Source: Hymenobacter convexus
GTDB lineage: Bacteria > Bacteroidota > Bacteroidia > Cytophagales > Hymenobacteraceae
Length of the DNA stretch: 64,000 nucleotides
Assembly (NCBI RefSeq): GCF_030580955.1
Contig: NZ_JAUQON010000005.1
Location: 124,001 to 188,000 of the forward strand
Direction of reading: 5' to 3'
Part shown: positions 1-7,107 of the stretch, in pieces
Numbering within the stretch: the stretch's first letter is position 1
How the letters are laid out: each line of letters begins with the position of its first letter
Program-made: the position numbers and the translations under genes
Notes under the pieces: generated by a model
The model's database searches: none
Told to the model about the DNA's origin: nothing
The model's input: only the letters and a program-made list of their open reading frames with translations

Positions 1-112
1 CAAAAATGACGCGGGTTTAGAGCCGTCGGCGCCAAGTGGCTTCGGGCTGAAAGCTGGCCGGTTTGCCGCCGATGGCCCGGATTTGGTGACGCGCCGCCGC
101 CCGATACGGCTT

Positions 113-120
113 TACCTTTG
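113..120 (+). promoter_or_regulatory. Putative -7 promoter element for ispG
   Basis: TACCTTTG matches the Bacteroidota sigma-70 -7 consensus TAnnTTTG and lies 43 bases upstream of the chosen ispG ATG at 164. It is downstream of the longer TTG-initiated reading frame that begins at 83, which argues for the ATG. Confidence 0.6.
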
Positions 121-163
121 CGCTACGGCGCAACTTTCGCCCTCTGACCGTAGTTTTTGGCCC

Positions 164-2161
164 ATGAATAAGACGTATTGCCCCAGCCTCACCGAATACA
201 AGCGCCGCGTGTCGCGCGTGGTCAACATTGGCGGCTTGCCAATGGGCGGCGACTACCCCATCCGGGTGCAGAGCATGACCACTGTGGACACGATGGACAC
301 CCAGGGCTCGGTGGAGCAGACGCTGCGCATGGTAGCGGCCGGCTGCGAGTACGTGCGCATCACCGCGCCCAGCATGAAGGAAGCACAGAACCTGTTGGAA
401 ATCAAGAAGGAGCTGCGCAAGCGCGGCTGCAACGTGCCACTCATCGCCGACATCCACTTCACGCCCAACGCCGCCGAGCTGGCCGCCCGCATCGTGGAGA
501 AAGTGCGCGTGAACCCGGGCAACTACGCCGATAAAAAGAAGTTCGAGGAAATTGAATACACCGACGCCAGCTACGCGGCCGAGGTGGAGCGCATTCGCGA
601 GCGGTTCCGGCCGCTGGTCCAGATTTGCAAGCAGCACGGCACGGCCATGCGCATCGGCACCAACCACGGCTCGTTGAGCGACCGGATTCTGAGCCGCTAC
701 GGCGACACGCCGCTCGGCATGGTGGAGTCGGCGCTGGAGTTTTTGCGCCTGTGCGAGGAAGAAAACTACTACGACGTGGTGCTGAGCATGAAGGCCAGCA
801 ACACCCAGGTGATGGTGCAGGCCTACCGCCTGCTGGTGCAGAAGCTGGACGAGGAAGGCCTGCAGCCCTACCCGCTGCACCTGGGCGTGACCGAAGCCGG
901 CGAGGCCGAAGACGGCCGCATTAAGAGCGCCGTGGGCATCGGCACGCTGCTGGAGGATGGCCTCGGCGACACTGTGCGCGTGAGCCTCACCGAAGCGCCC
1001 GAGGCGGAGGCGCCCGTGGCTCGCATGCTGATTGACCGCTACACCGAGCGCGCCGCGCTGGCCCAGCCCATTCGCCCCATGGTGGGCGAGGAACCCATCG
1101 ACCCCTTCCAGTACCACCGCCGCAGCACGCACGAGGTGGCCAATTTTGGGGGCCTGAACGTGCCGCGTGTCATCGCCGATTTGTCGCGCCTGCCGCGCCG
1201 CGAGTACGCCGACCTGCGCGCCGCCGGCCACTTATATTCGCCGTTTCTCGACAAGTTTCAGATGTCGGACCTCGGGGCCGACTACATCTACACCGGCGAG
1301 CGCCCGGTGCCCTACATGCTGCCCAACGGCCTCAAGGAGGTGGTTACGTTCACGGCTTGGAAAGATGCCGGCCGCCGCGCCGACCACTACCCGCTGATGA
1401 CGGCCGGTTCTTACCTGGAAGATACCCCCGCCGCCCGCCATCCCCAGCTGAACTTCCTGTTTCTGGAGCCGAGCGCCCTCGACCAACGCCTGCTTGACCA
1501 CCTGCGCACCGACCGCACTGTGGTGCTGGTGCTCGATACGCCCAACCCCCACGCCATGCCCGACCTGCGCCGGGCCTTCTTCGAGCTCATTAACCACGGT
1601 GTGACTTGCCCGGTGGTCATTGCCCGTTTCTACCCGCCACAAACGGCTGAAAAAACGCAGCTTGATGCCGCCACCGACATCGGCGGGCTGCTCATTGACG
1701 GCCTGGGCGATGGCGTGGTGCTGGGCGCCCGCCTGTTGCCCGTCGACCGGCCTCAGGAGGCCTGGCTGGCCGATATCGACATGCTGAACCAGCTTTCCTT
1801 CGGGATTCTGCAGGCAGCCCGCACCCGCATGAGCAAGACCGAGTACATCAGCTGTCCCAGCTGTGGCCGCACCCTGTTCGACCTACAGGAAACCACGGCC
1901 ATGATTCGCAAGCGCACCGACCACCTCAAGGGCATCAAAATCGGTATTATGGGCTGCATCGTGAACGGCCCCGGCGAAATGGCCGATGCCGACTACGGCT
2001 ACGTGGGCGTGGGCAAGGGCAAAATTTCCCTTTACCGCGGCCAGGAAGTCATCAAGAAATCTGTGCCCGAAGAAGCCGCCGTGGATGAACTCATCGAGCT
2101 TATGCGCGAGGACGGCCGCTGGATTGAGAAGGAGGTGCTGGGCGAGCCGGTAGGGGCATAG
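164..2161 (+). CDS. ispG: 4-hydroxy-3-methylbut-2-enyl diphosphate synthase (IspG/GcpE), long form
   Basis: Iron-sulfur enzyme of the MEP isoprenoid pathway that converts methylerythritol cyclodiphosphate to HMBPP in the cytoplasm. The 665-residue product is much longer than the roughly 370-residue E. coli enzyme; Bacteroidota, Chlamydia and plants have this three-domain form with a large insertion between the TIM barrel and the C-terminal 4Fe-4S domain. The barrel is N-terminal (GGDYPIRVQSMTTVDT, SMKASNTQVM, HLGVTEAGE). The C-terminus has CPSCGRTLFDL and GCIVNGPGEMADADYGY, which supply the cluster cysteines. The ATG at 164 (MNKTYCPSLTEYKRR) was preferred over an in-frame TTG at 83 because a TAnnTTTG promoter lies between them. 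Monocistronic or followed closely by the small gene at 2164. Confidence 0.96.
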   Translation: MNKTYCPSLTEYKRRVSRVVNIGGLPMGGDYPIRVQSMTTVDTMDTQGSVEQTLRMVAAGCEYVRITAPSMKEAQNLLEIKKELRKRGCNVPLIADIHFTPNAAELAARIVEKVRVNPGNYADKKKFEEIEYTDASYAAEVERIRERFRPLVQICKQHGTAMRIGTNHGSLSDRILSRYGDTPLGMVESALEFLRLCEEENYYDVVLSMKASNTQVMVQAYRLLVQKLDEEGLQPYPLHLGVTEAGEAEDGRIKSAVGIGTLLEDGLGDTVRVSLTEAPEAEAPVARMLIDRYTERAALAQPIRPMVGEEPIDPFQYHRRSTHEVANFGGLNVPRVIADLSRLPRREYADLRAAGHLYSPFLDKFQMSDLGADYIYTGERPVPYMLPNGLKEVVTFTAWKDAGRRADHYPLMTAGSYLEDTPAARHPQLNFLFLEPSALDQRLLDHLRTDRTVVLVLDTPNPHAMPDLRRAFFELINHGVTCPVVIARFYPPQTAEKTQLDAATDIGGLLIDGLGDGVVLGARLLPVDRPQEAWLADIDMLNQLSFGILQAARTRMSKTEYISCPSCGRTLFDLQETTAMIRKRTDHLKGIKIGIMGCIVNGPGEMADADYGYVGVGKGKISLYRGQEVIKKSVPEEAAVDELIELMREDGRWIEKEVLGEPVGA

Positions 2162-2163
2162 TT

Positions 2164-2457
2164 ATGTCACTCATGCTTGACTTTTTCTTAATCAGAGATG
2201 AAGAACCTAGTAGCTATTCGTTCGCACAGGATGAGTATGCTGGTGGAATCAGAATGCTGGAGTTCGAGCAGGCGCAGTATACTCACATCATCGAAAATCA
2301 TCTCGAGTTTTATAAGGACTTCCGCTGGTCAAGTGCGCAAGTAAAGCATAAGCTGCAGCTTGTTCAGGCCACTAAAAGCGAGCAATTTGCTGCTTTGCAG
2401 AGGATATTACAACGAGCAGTAGAAATGAATTGTGGTGTAATGGCTGTTGCTGACTAA
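2164..2457 (+). CDS. Hypothetical protein, 97 aa
   Basis: I do not recognise this protein. It starts two bases after the ispG stop, so it is probably co-transcribed. The sequence is acidic at the N-terminus (LIRDEEPSSYSFAQDEYAGG) and then mixed and probably helical, with no signal peptide or membrane segment. Its codons are clearly more A/T-rich than the flanking genes, which suggests recent acquisition or an immunity-type orphan gene. No function is proposed. Confidence 0.6.
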   Translation: MSLMLDFFLIRDEEPSSYSFAQDEYAGGIRMLEFEQAQYTHIIENHLEFYKDFRWSSAQVKHKLQLVQATKSEQFAALQRILQRAVEMNCGVMAVAD

Positions 2458-2464
2458 TAAGTAA

Positions 2465-2926
2465 CTACCTGCACTGCTCCTTGCGCCGCGTGTCGATGAT
2501 GTGCGCGATTTTCCAGCCGTCGGCCAGTTTCACCAACTGGAACGAGTCGTAGCCGCAGTGGCTGAATTTGCTGCCCAGGTAGAACTCGTAGGGTGCCCAC
2601 ACGCTGGCCAGGTTGGCATCGATGAGCACCCGCTCGAACGTCACCCGCTCGTCCCAGACGGCGGGGTGGGGCGTGCCCACGGCCTTAAGGAAGCCGTTGA
2701 TGGATTCGATTTCCAGCGTGGGCGGCTGGCCGGGCTTGCCGCCGAAACCGTGGAACACGGCCGCCGGGGACAGTATGCGGCGCACGGCGGTGCTATCGCC
2801 GCGCCGCATGCCGTCGAAAAAGGCGGTGACGGTTTGCTGCACGGCTTCCGTTTCAGAAGCGGCTTTTTGGGCGTGAGCGGTGGGAATGGCGGCGGGCAGC
2901 AGCAACAGGAGCGGAAAAAGCTTCAT
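2465..2926 (-). CDS. Secreted SnoaL/NTF2-like protein, 153 aa
   Basis: A typical signal peptide (MKLFPLLLLLPAAIPTAHA then Q) is followed by a compact domain with the pattern of the nuclear-transport-factor-2/SnoaL fold: an opening helix (VQQTVTAFFDGMRRGDSTAV), then VFHGFGG, then a strand series ending WKIAHIIDTRRKEQC. This fold serves ligand binding or lyase/isomerase chemistry; the substrate cannot be told from sequence. It converges on the small gene at 2164 and is transcribed away from the gene at 3032. Length is normal for the family. Confidence 0.75.
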   Translation of the reverse strand: MKLFPLLLLLPAAIPTAHAQKAASETEAVQQTVTAFFDGMRRGDSTAVRRILSPAAVFHGFGGKPGQPPTLEIESINGFLKAVGTPHPAVWDERVTFERVLIDANLASVWAPYEFYLGSKFSHCGYDSFQLVKLADGWKIAHIIDTRRKEQCR

Positions 2927-3031
2927 GGTTTCGGTTTTTTAAGAAAGCAAACGACGACGGAAAGCCGGCCGCGTTGCAAATCTTTCTGGCGCGCCCGGTG
3001 TTATCTTAGCTACTCCCAAACCTGCTCTGAT

Positions 3032-3220
3032 ATGAACGGCAAGAACCTCTTCAACTTCGGCCCCGTGCTCGGCTACTACTTCCGCAAGCACGACCCCAAC
3101 CGCAAGTCCAACTTCAACATGAAGACCATGCACTTCATCAATAAGTTGAGCCTGGCGATGTTCCTGATTTGCCTGGTGGTGATGTTTGTGCGCTACATTC
3201 TGCCCGCTCTCAGGCACTAA
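3032..3220 (+). CDS. Small single-pass membrane protein (DUF6728-like), 62 aa
   Basis: A conserved-looking hydrophilic start (NGKNLFNFGPVLGYYFRK, then DPNRKSNFNMKTMHFINK) is followed by one membrane helix (LAMFLICLVVMFVRYIL). The layout resembles a short Bacteroidota family that I recall as DUF6728; that assignment is from memory. A possible promoter TATCTTAG lies at 3002-3009. Its stop codon TAA shares one base with the ATG of the next gene, so the two are probably translationally coupled. Function unknown. Confidence 0.7.
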   Translation: MNGKNLFNFGPVLGYYFRKHDPNRKSNFNMKTMHFINKLSLAMFLICLVVMFVRYILPALRH

Positions 3221-3570
3221 TGAATATCGAGGATTTCCGCGACTATTGCCTGCTGAAAGCCGGCGTAACCGAAGAAACGCCTTTCGGCCCCGAAACCCTG
3301 GTGTTCAAAGTCGGCGGCAAAGTGTTTGCCCTGACTGATATCGATACCTTCGGCAGCATCAACCTGAAGTGCGACCCCGAGCGCGCCGCCGAGCTGCGCG
3401 AGGCCCACGACTACGTGCTGCCCGGCTACCACATGAACAAGAAGCACTGGAACACAGTGCTCATCGGCACGGGCATCCCCGGCGGCCAACTCCGCCAGCT
3501 GATTGACCACTCGTATGATTTGGTGCGGGCTTCGTTGCCGAAAGCCGTGAAAGCGGCTTTGGAACTGTAG
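3220..3570 (+). CDS. MmcQ/YjbR family protein, 116 aa
   Basis: Full-length member of the MmcQ/YjbR family (double-wing DNA-binding-like fold, cellular role unsettled). Family features seen: MNIEDFRDYCLLKAGVTEE at the start, TPFGPETLVFKVGGKVFAL, INLKCDPERAAELRE, PGYHMNKKHWNTV and a C-terminal DLVRASLPK. The ATG at 3220 overlaps the upstream TAA (taATGa), which supports this start over a longer frame beginning at 3169 inside the neighbouring gene. The last codons overlap the left arm of a long inverted repeat, so the end of the gene may have been reshaped by insertion of that element. Confidence 0.88.
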   Translation: MNIEDFRDYCLLKAGVTEETPFGPETLVFKVGGKVFALTDIDTFGSINLKCDPERAAELREAHDYVLPGYHMNKKHWNTVLIGTGIPGGQLRQLIDHSYDLVRASLPKAVKAALEL

Positions 3571-3663
3571 AGACGCGATACTTCGCGTCTCGGCGGTTGC
3601 GCCGTCCGGGCTATGTTCAAACGTCGTCGTTCCACGACGAGACGCGAAGTGTCGCGTCTCTAC
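3567..3663. repeat. Long inverted repeat, family C
   Basis: Two 25-base arms at 3567-3591 and 3639-3663 are inverted complements with one mismatch; each arm contains GAGACGCGAAG and is itself partly palindromic. The left arm contains the stop codon of the MmcQ/YjbR gene. Single copy in this window. Confidence 0.85.
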
Positions 3664-3670
3664 ATCAATG

Positions 3671-3704
3671 AAAAAGCCCCGCCGGAATCCCAGCGGGGCT
3701 TTTT
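3671..3704. terminator. Bidirectional intrinsic terminator
   Basis: AAAAAGCCCCGC at 3671-3682 pairs perfectly with GCGGGGCTTTTT at 3693-3704. It sits between convergent genes and has A and T tracts on both flanks, so it can serve both strands. Confidence 0.85.
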
Positions 3705-3719
3705 CGTGAATAAATAACC

Positions 3720-6332
3720 CTACTGCCCAACCAGGAAAACCGCGTTGCCAAACATCAGCTTGCCGCCCTGCCAGAAGGCGCGGAATAACGGGTTATCGCC
3801 CAGATACACCACCGAGCCACGGCCCAAATCCTGGGTGCCGACCACGAAGGTGTCGCTGAGTTCCTTGCGGGCCTTGGCGCCGGTGAAGCCGGCCGAGTAG
3901 CTGTCTTTTTTGATAACGCCTACGTTCCAGCCGCCTTTACCCAAGAAGCTGTAGTTGAGTGGGTTGCGTACTAGGGCGAAGTAGGTGTCGCCGTAGCCGA
4001 AGGCCAGCGGGTGGGTGTTGTCGAGCTGCACGCGGTAGATGCTGCCCTGTACGGCGTCTTCGGCTTCTTCGCGTTCGGCGTCGCCGTAGCGGCGCAGCAG
4101 GCGGTAGGGGTTGGCCTTCAGCTCTTTCTTGATGGCAGTGGAATCGGTGGTTTTGGGTTTGAGGAGGAAATCTTTTTTGCCGGACAGGAATTTGGCCGCG
4201 CCTTCGAGCGCAATGAGGCGGCCACCGTCGCGCACCCAGGCTTTGAGGCTTTCGAGGTTGCGGTCGGTGTACACATCGGCGTAGCCGCCGTTGGGCAGGA
4301 TGAGGACGTCGTACTTGTTCAAACTCACGCGGTTGAGGTAGTCGGTGCCGAGCACCGTAAGCGGGTAGCCAAGCTGCTGCTCGAAGAAGTGCCACACTTC
4401 GCCAAAGGCCGTCGGGTCCACGCCCGGCCCGGCCACCACGGCCACGTTGGGCTGCTTCACAAAATGCACCGAACTGGAGCCCAGGTCGCGGCCCGAAGTG
4501 GAAAAGCCCGATTTCACGGCCATGACCGTGGTGCCGGCTGAGTCGGCCTGGGCGCGCACGAGCTGGTCGAAGCGCGCCCCGAGGCCCTCGTTGCCGGTGC
4601 GGGTGATGATGAGCGTGCCGGGCGCGTACTGCTGGCCTTCCGACTCAAACGCCTTCTCAGCGTAGCGCACCTTCACTTTCTGTTGCAGCAGGCGGCTGAG
4701 GAAACGGATGTCCTGCAAGGAATTCCAGCGGGCCAGGTAGGCGTAGGGCCGGTCCGCCGTGGCGGCGCTGCCCTTCACGCTGGCCGTAGCAGGTGCGCCG
4801 GCGGAGGCGTCGAGGCGGCTGGCGACGGCGTAGGATTTCAGGCCAAACGCGTAAGGCAGGGCCCAGGAAGTAATGTCATAGGTGAGCGAATCTTCGAGCT
4901 GTGCCTTGGGCTCGAACAGCACCTTCACCAGCGTCGATTTGGGCTGGTACATGCTGATAACCACGTCGCGCGGCTCAATGGTGACGTCGCCGGTTTTGCC
5001 GGTGGTGTAGTTGAAGCCGCGCGTTTTGGTGCGCTTGGGCGCGTAGCCGTAGCGAATCTGGTTGCGGTCGAGGTATTGGGTGAAGGCGCGGAGCTGGCCG
5101 GGGTCGTTGCCGGCCGCCATTACGTAGCTCTTGAACTCGCCCTGCGGCTTGGCGGCCGCGTTGGCGAAGTAGCGCTGAAACTCGCGCACCAAATCGTCGT
5201 GCCGCTCGGCAGTGGCCTGAATGGTGGCGCGGCTGGCGGCGTGGTGGTGGGCAATGCGCTGGGCCAGCGTCAGGGTGTCGCCGTCGAGGCGGGCGTAAGC
5301 CAGGCCGCCGGCCGGGCCACCGCCCTGCTCATAGGTCATGCCAATGGCACCGTTGAAGCTGGGCCAGGTGTCGCCATAGGTAGGGGCGTAGAGGTCGAAG
5401 ATTTCGCGGGTGAAATACAGCCAGTTGTTCTTGTCGAAAGCCACCTTGTTGTAGTCGCCCAGCACGCCCTGAAACTGGCGCTGCCAGGCCGTGAGGTCGG
5501 CGTGGTAAGGCTTGGCGGCGGGCGAGAAGTAGTAGGAGCTATTAGGCCCCATCTCGTGGAAGTCGGCGTGCACCTCGGGCAGCCACTGGTTGTAGAGGGC
5601 GATGCGCTGGCGGGTTTCCTGCTGGGTTTGCCAGGCCCAGTCGCGGTTCAGGTCGAAGTAGTAGTGGTTGAAGCGGCCGCCGGGCCAGGGCTCGTGGTGT
5701 TCCCAGGAATCGGGGCCGGCGTTGGGCGAGAGGTTGCGCACGCGGTTGTACCAGTTCACGTACCGGTCGTGGCCGTCGGGGTTGATGCAGGGGTCGACGA
5801 TGACGACGGTGTTGCGGAGCCAGTCCTGCATCTGCTGGTCCTGCGGGTTGGCCAGGTCGTAGAGCACCTGCATCACAGCTTCGGAACTCACGGCTTCGTT
5901 GCCGTGCACATTGTAGCTCAGCCAGCACACGCCGGGCAGCTGGCGCTGGGCGCTGCCGCTTTCGAGGCCGGCGAGGCGCAGGTTGTTGTGGCGCACGTCT
6001 TCGAGCCGGCCAAAAGTTTCGGCGCTGGCTACCTGCACCACTTCCAGCGGGCGCTGCTCGTAGGTGCGGCCGTAGCGCACCAGTTTCATGCGGCCGGGCG
6101 TGTGGGCCGTGATGTGGGCCACGTAGCGCAGCAACTCGGCGTGGGGCGTAAACTGCGCGCCCAGCTTGTAGCCCAGGAATTGCTCGGGCGTGAGCAGCGG
6201 GCCGGCCGCATCGGTGGTTTGGGCGCGGGCGGTGAAGCTGAGCAGTGTGGCGGCCAGCAGCACGGTCAGCCGCGAAAATAGATGTTGGCCGGAAGCCGCA
6301 CGTGGTTTGTAGCGCAGGAGGCGTTGGAGCAT
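3720..6332 (-). CDS. Secreted M14 family zinc carboxypeptidase, 870 aa
   Basis: Exported metallopeptidase of the M14 (carboxypeptidase A-like) family. An N-terminal signal peptide (LFSRLTVLLAATLLSFTARA then Q) precedes a peptidase domain with the zinc motif HxxE in YNVHGNEAVSSEAVMQ, NPDGHDRYVNWYNR, and a later histidine in EVHADFHEMGPNSS. About 450 further residues form a second region ending with a class-I-amidotransferase-like Rossmann portion (VAVVAGPGVDPTAFGEVWHF, DVLILPNGGY). Large two-part M14 proteins of this kind are common in Bacteroidota. The start MLQRLLRYKPRAAS was chosen because a promoter-like TACCTTGG lies at 6361-6368, downstream of the longer frame's ATG at 6374. The natural substrate is unknown. 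Confidence 0.9.
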   Translation of the reverse strand: MLQRLLRYKPRAASGQHLFSRLTVLLAATLLSFTARAQTTDAAGPLLTPEQFLGYKLGAQFTPHAELLRYVAHITAHTPGRMKLVRYGRTYEQRPLEVVQVASAETFGRLEDVRHNNLRLAGLESGSAQRQLPGVCWLSYNVHGNEAVSSEAVMQVLYDLANPQDQQMQDWLRNTVVIVDPCINPDGHDRYVNWYNRVRNLSPNAGPDSWEHHEPWPGGRFNHYYFDLNRDWAWQTQQETRQRIALYNQWLPEVHADFHEMGPNSSYYFSPAAKPYHADLTAWQRQFQGVLGDYNKVAFDKNNWLYFTREIFDLYAPTYGDTWPSFNGAIGMTYEQGGGPAGGLAYARLDGDTLTLAQRIAHHHAASRATIQATAERHDDLVREFQRYFANAAAKPQGEFKSYVMAAGNDPGQLRAFTQYLDRNQIRYGYAPKRTKTRGFNYTTGKTGDVTIEPRDVVISMYQPKSTLVKVLFEPKAQLEDSLTYDITSWALPYAFGLKSYAVASRLDASAGAPATASVKGSAATADRPYAYLARWNSLQDIRFLSRLLQQKVKVRYAEKAFESEGQQYAPGTLIITRTGNEGLGARFDQLVRAQADSAGTTVMAVKSGFSTSGRDLGSSSVHFVKQPNVAVVAGPGVDPTAFGEVWHFFEQQLGYPLTVLGTDYLNRVSLNKYDVLILPNGGYADVYTDRNLESLKAWVRDGGRLIALEGAAKFLSGKKDFLLKPKTTDSTAIKKELKANPYRLLRRYGDAEREEAEDAVQGSIYRVQLDNTHPLAFGYGDTYFALVRNPLNYSFLGKGGWNVGVIKKDSYSAGFTGAKARKELSDTFVVGTQDLGRGSVVYLGDNPLFRAFWQGGKLMFGNAVFLVGQ

Positions 6333-6360
6333 AAAGGGTCGGAAAATGGCTTTGTTGGCT

Positions 6361-6368
6361 CCAAGGTA
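6361..6368 (-). promoter_or_regulatory. Putative -7 element for the M14 peptidase gene
   Basis: TACCTTGG on the minus strand has one mismatch to TAnnTTTG and lies about 28 bases upstream of the chosen ATG at 6332. Confidence 0.4.
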
Positions 6369-6451
6369 GGGCACAAAAGCAGTGCGAATGGAGTTTGAAT
6401 TTGGTAGAGAAAACCGTCGAGGCCATTGGTTGCTTCTGCGCCACCCACCCT

Positions 6452-6459
6452 TAACTTTG
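6452..6459 (+). promoter_or_regulatory. -7 promoter element of the toxin-antitoxin operon
   Basis: TAACTTTG matches TAnnTTTG exactly. A TTG at 6430-6432 is spaced 19 bases away, as expected of a -33 element. The antitoxin ATG begins only 5 bases after the motif, so the mRNA is predicted to be leaderless or nearly so. Confidence 0.65.
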
Positions 6460-6463
6460 AGTT

Positions 6464-6721
6464 ATGGACCTGATTGTAACCGTGCCCGACGACCGGGTGA
6501 ATTTCGTGAAGAAGCTCCTGCGCGAGTTGAACCTCACTGTCAAGCCCGTCATGAAGGCAAAAGCCGTGGCTCAACCTAAGCCGAAGAAATACACGCCCGA
6601 GCAGCAGGAGTGGATTGACGATTTTCGCGAGGCGCTGAATGAGGTGGAGCTGCACCAGCAAGGAAAAATTCAGCTCAAAACAGCCCGTGAGTTACTCGCA
6701 GAACTACGGGCTGAAAAATGA
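6464..6721 (+). CDS. Putative antitoxin of a type II toxin-antitoxin pair, 85 aa
   Basis: Small charged protein immediately upstream of, and overlapping, a RelE/ParE-like toxin gene. The start (MDLIVTVPDDRVNFVKKLLRE) resembles the short beta-alpha opening of small antitoxins. The middle is Lys-rich (KAKAVAQPKPKKYTPEQQEW) and the C-terminal half is helical and acidic (IDDFREALNEVELHQQ), which fits a toxin-wrapping tail. Antitoxin identity is inferred from position, size and overlap; I cannot name the family with certainty. Its stop TGA overlaps the toxin ATG (ATGA), the usual arrangement for ratio control. Confidence 0.72.
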   Translation: MDLIVTVPDDRVNFVKKLLRELNLTVKPVMKAKAVAQPKPKKYTPEQQEWIDDFREALNEVELHQQGKIQLKTARELLAELRAEK

Positions 6722-7050
6722 GTTTCGAAGTCATTGCTACCGACCGTTTCGAGCGCAACATCCGGCGCTTTCGCAAGAAATACGCTTCTGCAGACGATGA
6801 TTATGAACGACTACTTGACGAGCTGGAATCAAATCCTTCGTTGGGCGAGGCTTTAGGGCGCGACTGCTTCAAAGTCCGCATGCGTATCAAATCGAAGAAT
6901 GCAGGTAAAAGCGGTGGTGCCCGCGTCATTACCTGCGTCAAAATTATCGGGCAGAAAGTCTACTTGCTAACCATCTACGATAAGTCTGAACAAGCCACCA
7001 TTACTGATAACGAACGCGACGAACTGCTGAAAGAAAACGGCCTCCTCTAA
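6718..7050 (+). CDS. RelE/ParE superfamily toxin, 110 aa
   Basis: Matches the RelE/ParE/HigB toxin fold: a start FEVIATDRFERNIRRFRKKY, a two-helix region with ERLLDELESNP, a central GEALGRDCFKVRMRI, then strands GGARVITCVKIIGQKVYLLTIYDKSE and an ending DELLKENGLL. The family contains ribosome-dependent mRNA interferases and gyrase poisons; which activity applies here is not clear, because no diagnostic catalytic set can be assigned. It is translationally coupled to the antitoxin through ATGA and followed by a strong terminator, so the pair is a self-contained two-gene operon. Confidence 0.85.
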   Translation: MSFEVIATDRFERNIRRFRKKYASADDDYERLLDELESNPSLGEALGRDCFKVRMRIKSKNAGKSGGARVITCVKIIGQKVYLLTIYDKSEQATITDNERDELLKENGLL

Positions 7051-7086
7051 AAAAAAGGCCCGCTGCAATCGCAGCGGGCCTTTTTT
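7051..7086. terminator. Bidirectional intrinsic terminator after the TA operon and leuS
   Basis: A perfect 16-base stem (7051-7066 with 7071-7086) has a 4-base loop, a GC core GGCCCGCTGC, an A6 tract on one side and T6 on the other. It lies between the convergent toxin and leuS genes. Confidence 0.9.
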
Positions 7087-7107
7087 GTAACAATAAATCA
7101 GCAGCGC

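Noticed and set aside
17..1231. Long minus-strand reading frame opposite ispG
   Set aside because: His/Ala/Val/Gly-rich translation typical of the antisense frame of GC-rich genes; ispG on the plus strand has clear motifs.
4683..6281. 532-codon plus-strand frame opposite the M14 peptidase
   Set aside because: Low-complexity Val/Gly/Ala/His translation, no start context or motifs; it mirrors the peptidase codons.
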